Of a stretch of 64,000 bases of DNA, positions 10,343 through 20,415 are shown piece by piece (positions within the stretch are counted from its first letter, which is position 1; every line of letters begins with the position of its first letter). Under the pieces are notes generated by a model. It worked only from the letters and a program-made list of their open reading frames with translations. It was not told the DNA's origin and did not search any database. The translations under genes and the position numbers were made by a program. This DNA is from Diadophis punctatus similis (Eukaryota; Chordata; Lepidosauria; Squamata; Dipsadidae): contig JALIGW010000014.1 in NCBI GenBank assembly GCA_023053685.1, forward strand, positions 18,950,308-19,014,307, given 5' to 3'.

Positions 10343-10868
10343 GTGTGGTTTCGCCCAGTTTGTATGTGTATTTTTGATTCTTCTTACCTAGGTGCAGAAT
10401 TTTACTTTTCTCCGTATTAAATTTCATTTTGTTGGTTTGGGCCCAGTGTTCGAGTCTGTCGAGGTCCCTCTGGATTTTGTGTTTGTACTCTGGGGTGTTT
10501 GTTACTCCCGCCAGCATGATGTCATCTGCAAATTTGGTTAGTTCTCCTGCTATTCCCTCATCTAGGTCATTTATGAAGATATTAAAGAGTACTGGGCCTA
10601 GGATGGAACCTTGTGGTACCCCACTGCTTACTTCTCTCCATGTGGACTTAGAGCCATTGAGGACTACTCGATGGGTATGGTTGGTCAGCCAATTGTTAAT
10701 CCATCTGGTTGTGTAGCTGTCTATCCCGCTTTTTTCTAGCTTATGAAGAAGTAGGTTGTGGTCTACTTTGTCAAATGCTTTGCTGAAGTCCAGGTATATT
10801 ATGTCTACTGCATTTCGCTGGTCTACTAATTTGGTCACGGTATTGAAGAATGAAATGAGGTTGGTTTG
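10343..10868 (-). pseudogene. CR1 ORF2 reverse transcriptase core (minus-strand copy)
   Basis: This is the upstream half of the CR1 that resumes at 6159. It reads [20 protein letters not shown] (motif A), [18 protein letters not shown] (motif B) and FADDIMLAG (motif C, FADD), then MKFNTEKSKILHLG. The copy begins abruptly at QTNLISFF near 10868, so it is 5' truncated there, directly against another LINE fragment. It is 76-90 percent similar by eye to the plus-strand copy at 11950-12400, so it belongs to the same group but is a different copy. Confidence 0.85.
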
Positions 10869-11813
10869 ACCATTCTGTTACATGATCAAGGTCTTTTTGA
10901 AGGGTGGCAACATTGTCGGTGGTGTTGAATAGTTTAATATCGTCAGCAAAGAGAACGCAGTTGCTTATAATATGATCACAAAGGTTGTTTATGTAAAGAA
11001 TGAATAGTGTTGGTCCTAGAATGCTGCCTTGAGGGACACCACTGTTGACAGGTGCAGGATTTGATAGGGCATTCCCTATTTTAACCATTTGTTGCCTGTT
11101 TGACAAGAACGCAGTTATCCAATCATGAAGGGGACCAGAGATGCCATAAGATTTTAGTTTCCGAAGTATTTTGTCGTGTACTACTGAATCAAAGGCTTTA
11201 CAAAAGTCTATATAAATTGCATCTATTGCTTTACCTTGATCGAGTTGTGAAGTCCATATGTTTTTGCAGTGTAGGAGTTGCAGGTTACAGGATAATGTTT
11301 TTTGAAACCAAATTGTTTGTTAGAGAGTAGGTTGTTAGTTTCTAGGTGAAGGGTGATGGATTGATTTATGATTGATTCCATGACTTTGCAGGTGATGCAA
11401 CATAAAGAGATTGGTATGTAATTTTCAATGTAACTTGGATCTTCTTTTTTGAAGATAGGGATGACTGTAGCTAGTGACCATAAGTTGGGTAAGAGACTAG
11501 TCCTGAAGGATTTTTCAAAAATTATGCTTAGAGGTTCAGCAATGGTTGTGGAGAACTTTTTTAAGAAATATGCACATAGACCGTCAGGTCCAATGGATAG
11601 AGATGGTTTTAGGTTGCATAATGCTTTTCTAACATTATCTTCTGTAAAATCAATTTGTGTTAGATCATTGCTATTGTTTAACATGTGACTAGGAAATATT
11701 GGGCATGAGCCATTGCTGTTTACAAAGACGGAGCCGAAGAATGTGTTAAAGAGGTTGGCTTTAACAGCTTCATCATTATATTCTTTACCATTTGGTAAAT
11801 TTAGTAACCTCAA
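10869..11813 (-). mobile_element. Fragment of a distinct Jockey-superfamily LINE (not the local CR1)
   Basis: The minus-strand reading includes FNTFFGSVFVNSNGSCP, GPDGLCAYFLKKF, LWSLATVIPIFKKEDPS, LLSNKQFGFKKH, DAIYIDFCKAFDSV (motif A, in another frame), NSGVPQGSILGPTLF (motif B) and LFADDIKLFNTTDN (motif C). These are CR1/Rex1/Jockey-type RT blocks, but the residues differ strongly from the two CR1 copies on either side. Both ends are missing and there is at least one frameshift near 11220. I cannot name the family. Confidence 0.7.
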
Positions 11814-13056
11814 TACCAGGGAAGATTCTGGAAAAGATAATCAAGTAATGAATCAATGAACACCTAGAAGCAAACAAAATAATAACCAAAAGCCAACATG
11901 GGTTTGTCAAAAACAGATCATGCCAGACTAATCTTATTGCATTCTTTGACAAAGTGACAAAATTAGTGGACCAAAGGAATGCTGTTGATATAATTTACTT
12001 GGACTTCAGTAAGGCATTTGATAAAGTAGACCATAACCTACTACTAGATAAAGTAGAAAAATGTGGGTTAGACAGCAACACCACCAGATGGATTCAAAAC
12101 TGGCTGACCAACTGCACTCAACGTGTAGTGCTCAATGGAACTGCATCTACATGGAGGGAAGTATGCAGTGGAGTACCCCAAGGCTCTGTTTTAGGCCCAG
12201 TACTCTTCAACATCTTCATCAATGATTTGGGCGAGGGGATAGATGGCGAACCCATCAAATTTGCAGATGACACCAAACTGGCAGGAATAGCCAACACTCC
12301 AGAAGATAGGCTCAAGATACAGTAGGATCTTGACAGACTTGAACATTGGGTGTTACCTAACAAAATGAAATTCAATGGTGAAAAAAGTAAGGTTCTACAT
12401 TTAGGCAACAAAAAAATGCACAGGTACATTATATGTGGTACCTTGCTCAACAGTAGTAACTGTGAGAGGGATCTTGGAGTCCTAGTGAACAACCATTTAA
12501 ATATAAGCCAGCAGTGTGTAGCAGCTGCCAAAAAAGCCAACACAGTTCTAGGCTGCATAAACAGAGGGATAGAATCAAGATCATGTGAAGTGTTAATACC
12601 ACTTTATAATGCCTTGGTAAGGCCACACTTGGAATACTGCATTCAGTTTTGGTCGCCACGATGTAAAAAGGATGTTGAGACTCTAGAAAGAGTGCAGAGA
12701 AGAGCAACAAAGATGATTAGGGGATTGGAGGCTAAAACATATGAAGAACGGTTGCAGGAACTGGATATGTCTAGTTTAATGAAAAGAAGGACTAGGGGAG
12801 ACATGATAGCAGTGTTCCAATATCTCAGGGGTTGCCACAAAGAAGAGGGAGTCAAGCTATTCTCCAAAGCACCTGAGGGTAGGACAAGAAGCAATGGGTG
12901 GAAACTAATTAAGGAGAGAAGCAACTTAGAACTAAGGAGAAATTTCCTGACAGAACAATTAATCCGTGGAACAGCTTGCCTCCAGAAGTTGTGAATGCTC
13001 CAACACTGGAAGTTTTTAAGAAGATGTTGGACAACCATTTGTCTGAAGTGGTGTAG
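11814..13056 (+). pseudogene. CR1 ORF2 reverse transcriptase and C-terminal domain
   Basis: RT motifs are [19 protein letters not shown] (A), [17 protein letters not shown] (B) and [10 protein letters not shown] (C, FADD). The C-terminal region follows: NISQQCVAAAKKANTVLGC and [14 protein letters not shown]. An in-frame TAG at about 12323 (after RLKIQ) and a shift near 12950 (the VRTINQW block is lost) break it. The catalytic Asp residues are intact. The endonuclease half is at 1236-5486. Confidence 0.85.
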
Positions 13057-13132
13057 GGTTTCCTGCCTAAGCAGGGGGTTGGACTAGAAGACCTCCAAGA
13101 TCCCTTTCAACTCTGTTATTCTATTCTATTCT
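11814..13132 (+). mobile_element. CR1 LINE, 3' portion with (ATTCT)n tail
   Basis: This probably continues the element that begins at 1. It starts inside the RT (IPGKILEKI), runs to the ORF2 stop near 13056, then has the conserved 3' end (ggactagaagacctccaag) and a tail of attct units at about 13111-13132. CR1 tails with this pentamer are known in snakes, where they seed microsatellites. Confidence 0.85.
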
Positions 13133-13390
13133 AGTAACACAATTGTTTAAGTGAATCTGGCTTCCCCATTGACGTTGCTTATCAGAAAGTTGCAAAAGGG
13201 ATCACGTGACCCCGGGACACTGCAACCGTCATAAATATGAACCAGTTGTCAAGCATCTGAATGTAAATCGTGTGACCATGGGGATACTGCAACCATCATA
13301 AGTGTGAAAAACGGTCATAGGTCACTTTTTCAGTGTAGTTTTAACTTCAAATGGTCACTAAATGAGCTGTTGTAAGTCGAGGACTACCTG
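13133..13390 (+). mobile_element. CAGGTAGTCC MITE, 3' part
   Basis: A member of the palindromic TA-flanked MITE family described at 14298. It lacks the first ~120 bp, abuts the CR1 tail, and ends with gtaagtcgaggactacctg. Confidence 0.8.
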
Positions 13391-14297
13391 TGTTGTCTTC
13401 TAGACTTTGTGCCAGGAATCCAACTTCTAGAATTCCTGGTCAGTCCTGTCCTACGATCAGCCTGGTTGAAATACCGCAAGCTGCAGTGCCAACATACCTG
13501 GAGAACCACAGGTAGAAGAAAACCGCTACAGGTAACAGCAATTCAAAGCCTGCTTCTCTTTGACTGTATTACTCCTCCAAGGACTGAATTCACCCATCTG
13601 GAAGACTTCCTCCATTGTGACTAAGGCAATCTTTTCAGCTTGTTGTGTAAAACAAGAGATAACTTTTGAACTGATGGTGAGTTCACATTCTGAAGATGAA
13701 TTTCCCAAGACTAAAACTTTCTGTATGTTTTCATTACAAGCCCTTCATAAAGAACACCTCGTAAATTCATTTTCCTCCTCCTAGCAGTACTTTTCAAAAC
13801 CACAAAGCAATTATGTTCGTCTCTGCCCTCCAGATATCAAAGTTAAGAGTAAAGGCATTTAGCACAGACCCTTTGAAGGTTTAATGATAGGGTTTCTACC
13901 AGATGTGTAGCAGCAAAGATTATTTCTTCCCTCAATTATACACAGGAAATAGCAGGTCTCCAGCCAAAAAAGAGTAGCTATAAACTGCAATATCTTTGTG
14001 TTGAAGAAACCTTGGATTAGATATTGTGTTGCTGTTCTAATTGACAGATTTATCCTCCCTCCTGAAGAGGAAATTATTTATTCAGTTAAAAAACAAACAA
14101 ACACAAGTAAGTACTTGGTTAAAGTTATTTCAAAATAAAAATGAATGCTCTGTAGTTTTTTTTAAATGCAGTTGTCACTGTGATGTGGCAACACCCACAG
14201 TCAATAAAATATTTCCTATCTTCCCTTCTGACAGATTCCTTAAACTCTGAAATTCAGAATAGTGTCCACTCTCCAACTTTTATCTCAGAATCTGATA
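13391..14297. other. Single-copy-looking non-coding DNA
   Basis: I see no repeat, conserved protein or RNA gene here. The short ORFs have no recognisable domains or codon bias. It is probably intergenic or intronic. Confidence 0.5.
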
Positions 14298-14693
14298 CAG
14301 GTAGTCTTCGACTTACAACAGTTCATTTAGTGACTGTTCAAAGCACTGAAAAAAGTGACTTACGACCAGTTTTCACACTTATGTGAAATGTTTTCACACA
14401 TTTGCAGCATCCCCATGGTCACGTGACCAAAATGCAGCCGCTTGGCAACTGGTTCATATTTATGACGGTTGGCGTGTCCCAAGGTCACGTGATCCCCTTT
14501 TGCGACCTTCTCACAAGCAAAGTCAAAGGGGAAGCAGATTCACTTAACAATGGGGTTACTAACTTATTAACTGCAGTGATTCACTTACCAGCAAAAGAAA
14601 AGTCATAAAATGGGGTAAAACTCACTTTACAAATGTCTTCCTTAACAACAGAAATTTGGGGCACAACTATGGTCGTAAGTCGAAGACTACCTG
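14298..14693 (-). mobile_element. CAGGTAGTCC MITE, full copy (family reference)
   Basis: This 396-bp element is flanked by TA and has terminal inverted repeats of about 20 bp (caggtagtcttcgacttaca and its complement). The interior is made of imperfect repeats around ttcacttaac, tcacgtgatc and gcagcatcccc. It carries no ORF. TA target and termini suggest a Tc1/mariner group MITE, pogo/Tigger-like by the terminus. This family is the commonest repeat of the window, with about 15 copies or pieces on both strands. Confidence 0.85.
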
Positions 14694-15035
14694 TATTTAG
14701 GAGGTTTAATAATGCTTGCCAAACACCTTTAGAAAGTCATAATGTGTATATCGTTGCTACTTAGCTTTTATTACACAAGAGGCTTCTACTTCATAGATTG
14801 GCATGGAGAAGGATGATTATTTAAACTTACTATAGATCAAGATTGCACAACCTGAGGCTCCAGAGTGGGATGTGGCCTCTGAGAGCAATGATTGCAATTC
14901 CAAGAAAAATATGCTATTAAATTGTAATTGGATGTGACAGAAGGAAATAATTATCACATAAACGAAGCATATTATGTTGAATTATTACTTAGTTGGGTCG
15001 TAGTTTATTCACTTGTTGTCTCCTTTGTTTTAAAC
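14694..15035. other. Non-coding, no feature seen
   Basis: Unremarkable A/T-rich sequence between two MITEs. Confidence 0.5.
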
Positions 15036-15144
15036 CAGAGGTCTTCAAACTTGGCAACTTTAAGACTTTAAGAGCATAGCTGGCTGGAGAATTCTGGGAG
15101 TTGAAGTCCACAAGTCTTAAAGTTGCCAAGTTTGAGGAACCCTG
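15036..15144. mobile_element. Palindromic hAT MITE (CAGGGGTCTCCAACC family)
   Basis: A near-complete hairpin whose arms read cttggcaactttaagact and gaattctgggagttgaagtc. It is flanked by an exact 8-bp duplication ttttaaac (15028-15035, 15145-15152). Relatives are at 25138, 39915 and 56777; more distant ones are at 59755 and 63551. Confidence 0.88.
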
Positions 15145-15157
15145 TTTTAAACCAATA

Positions 15158-15314
15158 CAAGTAGTCCTTGACTTACGACCATCTAAATTTTGATCAAGTG
15201 ACCACAGGATGCCACAAAGTTCGTAAGTGTGAAATACAGTCATGTTATTCTTTTCAGCGCCATTGTAACTTTGAACAGTCACTAAACAAACTGTTGTAAG
15301 TCAAGGACTACCTG
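15158..15314 (+). mobile_element. CAGGTAGTCC MITE, internally deleted
   Basis: Both termini and flanking TA are present, but only 157 bp remain of about 390. Confidence 0.8.
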
Positions 15315-15611
15315 TAGTATATTATTGCTTTAAAATATACTATGTAAGCAGTAATCGCAGAGGCCCAAAAGCAGTACATGAATATAATATAGTCATAATT
15401 TCTATTCTGTTTTAGGAGATGTTTTCCCCTTGACACAACATAGCACCAAGTCAGGCTAGCCTTGACAGAGTTTCATAGATAACCCTGAATGAGCAACTTG
15501 CTTCAATGACAGCTAGAAAGGAGTTTCGGTCTCCATGTCCACTATACTCCGCTTCCTCTGTGAGACCAAGTCTCAGCTTTGAAGATGGGTCCTCCTCTCT
15601 TACCTGAGGGT

Positions 15612-16185
15612 GGAACTTGTCCCAGAGAAGAAGGGGTGGAACTATTCTCCAAAGCACCTGAGGGCAGGACAAGAAGTAACGGATGGAAGCTTATCAGAGG
15701 GAGATCCAACCTGGAACTAAGAAGAAATTTCCTGACTGTGAGAACAATTAGTTAATTGGTTAATTGGAATAGGAGCCGAGGTGGCGCAGTGGTTAAAAGC
15801 AGCACTGCAACATACTTCAGTGACTGCTAGTTCAGCAGTTCAGCTGTTCAAATCTCACCCGCTCAAGGTTGACTCAGCCTTCCATCCTTCCAAGGTGGGT
15901 AAAATGAGGACTGTTGGGGGCAAATAGGCTGAACTCTGTAAACCGCTTAGAGAGGGCTGTAAAGCACTATGAAGCGGTATATAAGTCTAAGTGCTATTGC
16001 TATTGCTATTGCTAGTTTGCCTCTAGAAGTTGTAGTTCTCCATCATTGGAGGTTTTTAAGATGAGAGTGGACAGCCACTTGTCTGGAATGGCAGAGGTCT
16101 CCTGCTTGAGCTGGGGGTTGGATTAGAAGACCTCCAAGTCCCTTCCAACCCTGTAATATTCCATGTTCTATGTTCTACTTTGCAT
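15612..16185 (+). mobile_element. CR1 3' fragment split by a SINE
   Basis: It reads as the last ORF2 codons (KAPEGRTRSNGWK-like, then RRNFLTV) followed, after the SINE, by gttgtagttctccatcattg and the 3' terminus (gacctccaagtcccttccaa). It is strongly 5' truncated. Confidence 0.8.
15772..16014 (+). mobile_element. tRNA-derived squamate SINE with (CTATTG)n tail
   Basis: A 5' tRNA-related head contains an A box (tggcgcagtgg) and a B box (gttcaaatctc) for RNA polymerase III. It is followed by a unique body (ttgactcagccttccatcct ... aaaccgcttagagagggctg) and a ctattg repeat tail. It resembles the reptile SINEs mobilised by a LINE partner. Minus-strand copies are at 32627 and 42007, and a 3' piece is at 42318. 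It is inserted in the CR1 fragment. Confidence 0.85.
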
Positions 16186-17117
16186 CCTGAAGTTGATCCT
16201 GCAGCACTGGGCAAGGAATGATGGTTTCTTGGGTCTCATGGATATATTATTCTTAGAAGAGATATTTTCTCATCTAGGAAAATATAAATACCAGCATGAA
16301 GATAATGTATAGCAGTTTCATCTTTGATGATGGGATCATAGCTACCTATCAGAAGAAAGCCCAAGTTATTTTCAAGTTATTATTTGACCAAAAGGTTATT
16401 AATTAATTAATTAGATTAGTTGGGCTGTTGATAATCAAATACTCCTGAGGAATAGTTTGGGAGGGCAGATTCAGTTCAGCCCTTCCAAGATAAGGTTGCA
16501 ATTGTAATTATTATCTCTCTGATAGAAAATAACAATGTGCGGCCATCAAGAAGCCCACTGGACTATTCCCTTCTTATTTAAACGAATAAACATCATTTTC
16601 TTTGAGATGAAATTGTTTGTAAGAAGAAATAAAATACCTCTCACAATCTTCTGTGCCCCCTCTCAATAAGCTAGAATGATTTGCACACCTGTTCACCCCA
16701 TGAAAATGTTTGCTCCTTTCCAACTGGCGAGATAAAACGCAACAGGCTACCTGAGCTGGTCCAGAGAACACAATTCTTTATTTGAATACCTGATACAGTA
16801 CGTACAAACTGAAAGTGTCTCAAAATAGTTTGCTGACACACCTGAATGACTCAGAACAAGGTGTGGCAAAAAGCAGGAACTTTAAAACGTTTGAGCAAAT
16901 AGTCTGAGAAATGGATTTATATTTTATAGGAATTGCTCATAAAATCCATCTGGATTCAGCGCTTTTCAAGATTCTACTCTGTTCACACAGACTTATTTCA
17001 CATAAATATTTACCCAGTCCATCCCACACTTCTCTCTTTAGATCTATGTTGGCCACAAACACTGAAGTAAAAACCGGTTAATGCCATCTCCCAGTTTCCA
17101 AGTTATTAATAGTACTA
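16186..17117. other. Non-coding, no feature seen
   Basis: No repeat or gene recognised; probably single-copy intron or intergenic DNA. Confidence 0.5.
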
Positions 17118-17487
17118 CCGGTGATCCTTGACTTACAACCACAATTGTGCCCAACATTTCTGTTGCTAAGTGAGATGTTTGTAAGTGAATTTTGCTCCAT
17201 TTTACAACCTTTCTTGCTATAGTTGTTAAGTGAATCACTGTAGTTATTAAGTTAATAAGAGGGTTGTTAAGTGAATCTGTCTTCCCCATTGACTTTTGTG
17301 ACCACATGACGCCGGGACAAAGCAACCGTCATAAATATGAGTCAGTTGCCAAGCGTCTGAATTTTGATTACATACCATGTGGATGCTGCAATGATAAGTG
17401 TGAAAAATGGCCATAAGTCACTTTTTTCAGTGTCATCGTAACTTTGAATAGTCACTAAGTGAACTGTTGTAAGTCGAGGACCACCTG
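17118..17487 (+). mobile_element. CAGGTAGTCC MITE
   Basis: Full-length but diverged copy (ccggtgatccttgacttaca ... gtaagtcgaggaccacctg). It matches the 14298 family in reverse orientation. Confidence 0.82.
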
Positions 17488-18054
17488 TTCTTAAGGGCAT
17501 CTGTTAGAAATCTGTATTGCCCATATAATTCATTTTAAGGATTACCTTTAAGAATGACCTAATAGCTAAAAAAGGATTAGACAGAAAACATATATAGCTG
17601 CCCTGATATCCATTTTCCCTGCCAGCTCTAGTTAAAATCAATGCAGGATATATCTGATAACGGCATGCATGTGACATACTTGCATACGTGCACATATCTA
17701 TGTGCCATGCTCCATTTGTTATTGTGTTCCATCAGTCACTGGCAGGGGATGACTCTGCTACTGTGAGCACTGAAGTGCCATTAACCAGTGGGAAGCTGAT
17801 GCAAAAGTAAGCAATGGCTAAGGAGCAAAGCCTGGACTTTGGACTCTCCTTTTGCATAGGCAATGATGCAAAATAGATGTTTTGTCCCCAAGAAAGGCTT
17901 GGGGAAGGAGAGAGCTGGCCTAAAGAATATATCTTCTGTGGCCAGTTATTGACAGTAGGGAGGGGGGGGGGTGATCATCCTCATCCTCTACTGCCTATAT
18001 ACTCAGATGTTACCTTAACAGCTCTTACCAATCCCAGACTGTGAATCAAACTGA
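17488..18054. other. Non-coding, no feature seen
   Basis: Only a short G run (about 17960-17970) and a (cat)n microsatellite at the right edge stand out. Confidence 0.5.
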
Positions 18055-18170
18055 ACATTAAATTTATCATCATCATCATCATCACCTTGGGTGCAATCCC
18101 AAAACAACTGGAGCACCACTGACATTGACAAAATTGCCATCAGTCAATTGCAGAAGGCAATTGCAGAATT
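18055..18170 (+). mobile_element. R4/Dong-clade LINE, extreme 3' fragment
   Basis: It encodes LGAIPKQLEHH followed by DKIAISQLQKA-like text, matching residues 1089-1115 of the intact R4 protein at 20416-23814. The 5' truncation point lies directly after a (CAT)n run, consistent with microsatellite targeting. Confidence 0.7.
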
Positions 18171-18333
<163 letters not shown>

Positions 18334-18379
18334 AACTGAACATTCAAAAATGCATCACAAATACCATTGACTGGCGCTA

Positions 18380-20109
18380 ATGGTTGATACGGGTTGCTGC
18401 CAGCGTTCTAGGTATCAACCAAGTATCTTCTTAAGATGTACGATGTTCTGAGTAGCACAATTTTTTGCAGTTCCACTGGCGTTATTGTAGGAAGCTGCAA
18501 TTTGTTGATGTATTTTATAAAATTCTTGGACATGGTACCAAGTGCCCCGATGACAGTGGATATCATTGTTACATGTTTCATCCATAATTGCGTAATTTCG
18601 ATGGCCAGGTTGCAATATTTCGTGATTTTTTTCAAGTTCTTTTTCTTCGACTCTGGCATCTTCTGGTACTGCAATGTCAATAAATTGTACGTTTCAGTTT
18701 TCGACAACTGTGATATCTGGTGTGTTGTGTTCCAAACGATAATCCGTCTGCTTCGAAAGTCCACAAGATCTTCACCTTCTCATTTTTGATAACCTTTTCA
18801 ACTTTATATTCCCATGACTTTTTGGATACAGGTAAGTCGTATTTTTACATAATGACCAGTGGATTAATTTAGCAACTCAGTCGTGTCTAGCTTTGTAATC
18901 AGTTTGTGCAATTTTGCTGCACTCACATATTAAGTGCGAAACAGTTTCAACTTTCTCATTGCAAAGTCGGCAGTTTGGATTGTCAGTGGATTTTTGTATC
19001 TTCGCTTTCATGGCATTAATTTGTAGTGCTTGTTCTTGAGCAGCGAGTATTAAACCCTCCGTTTCTTTCTTGATGGTTCCCATCTTAAGCCATGCCCATG
19101 TAAGGTTGTCATCACATTTTCCTTCAATGTTTTTCAAGTGCTGTCCATGCAAAGCTTTGGTTTTCCATCTATTTAATCTGTCATCCAGTTGTTTTTCCTT
19201 ATATTCTTGCCTTTGTTTCTGTTGTTTTTATAATGTTCTCCGTTTTCACAGCCTGCAGCAATTTTTCTGTACTTTCGTTCACATAATTATTCAAACTTCA
19301 TTTTTCTTCTTCTACAGTTTGATGGATTTGCAATAGCCCTCTGCCTCCTGTTTTTCTTGCCAGGTACAACCTGTCGATGTCACTTCGTGGATGTAAAGCG
19401 TAGTACATATTCCAAAGTTTGTGCGTTTTCCGGTCCAAGTTATCCAGTTCAGTCAGTCCAGTTGATGATTCTAGCTGAGTAGCATATCACTGGAACTGCC
19501 CATATATTAATGGCTTTAATTATGTTTCCAGAATTCAGCTTTGATTTTAATATTTTACGGACCCTCCTGATGTATTCCTTTTGTGTTGACTGTTTGACTT
19601 TTCCATTCAAGATGTTATCTGCTTCCAATATGCCTAGGTATTTGTAACCGTCATCCTTTGCTAATGCTTTCATTATGCTTCCATTTCCCAGTTCTATTCC
19701 TTCTTTTTTTTTTTTCATTTTTCCTCGCTGCATGGATAATATAGCACATTTTTCAAGTCCAAAGTTCATTTTGATGTCACTGCTGAACAGTTGAACTGTG
19801 TTGACTATTGATTTAAGTTCAGTGGGGCTATTCGCATACATTTTTAAGTCATCCATGTAGAGTAGATGGTTTATCTTGCCGTGTTGGCTTGAGATTTGGT
19901 ATCCCAGTTTTGTGTTTCGTAGGATTATTGTCAGTGGAATTAATGCAATGTTGAACAGTAGTGGTGAAAGTGAGTCCCCCTGGAAGATTCCTTGTCTGAT
20001 GTTGACTTCACAAATGATCTCCCCATTTGCTGTTAGAACTGTTTTCCATTTTTGCATATTTGCTTTCAAAAATGTACAGATATTTTTGCTGATTCCAAAG
20101 TTTGATGCA
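18380..20109 (-). pseudogene. R4/Dong-clade LINE, decayed copy
   Basis: On the minus strand it begins inside the RT (FGISKNICTFLKANMQKW) and continues through GIFQGDSLSPLLF and LYMDDLKMYA. It carries on through KEYIRRVRKILKSKLNSGN, CRLCNEKVETVSHLICEC and GALGTMSKNFIKYI. It parallels the intact copy at 20416-23814 but belongs to an older sublineage, with several frameshifts and stops after 19449. RT motifs B and C and the zinc-knuckle Cys/His residues can still be read. Confidence 0.82.
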
Positions 20110-20344
<235 letters not shown>

Positions 20345-20415
20345 CAATTGTATCACAGCGGCCAGTTGTTTCGCCGGATTTGGCATTGATTACTAGTCGA
20401 GCCCCACCCAGGGGC

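Noticed and set aside
15772..16014. tRNA gene from A and B boxes
   Set aside because: The boxes belong to a SINE head; no complete cloverleaf and other copies exist in the window.
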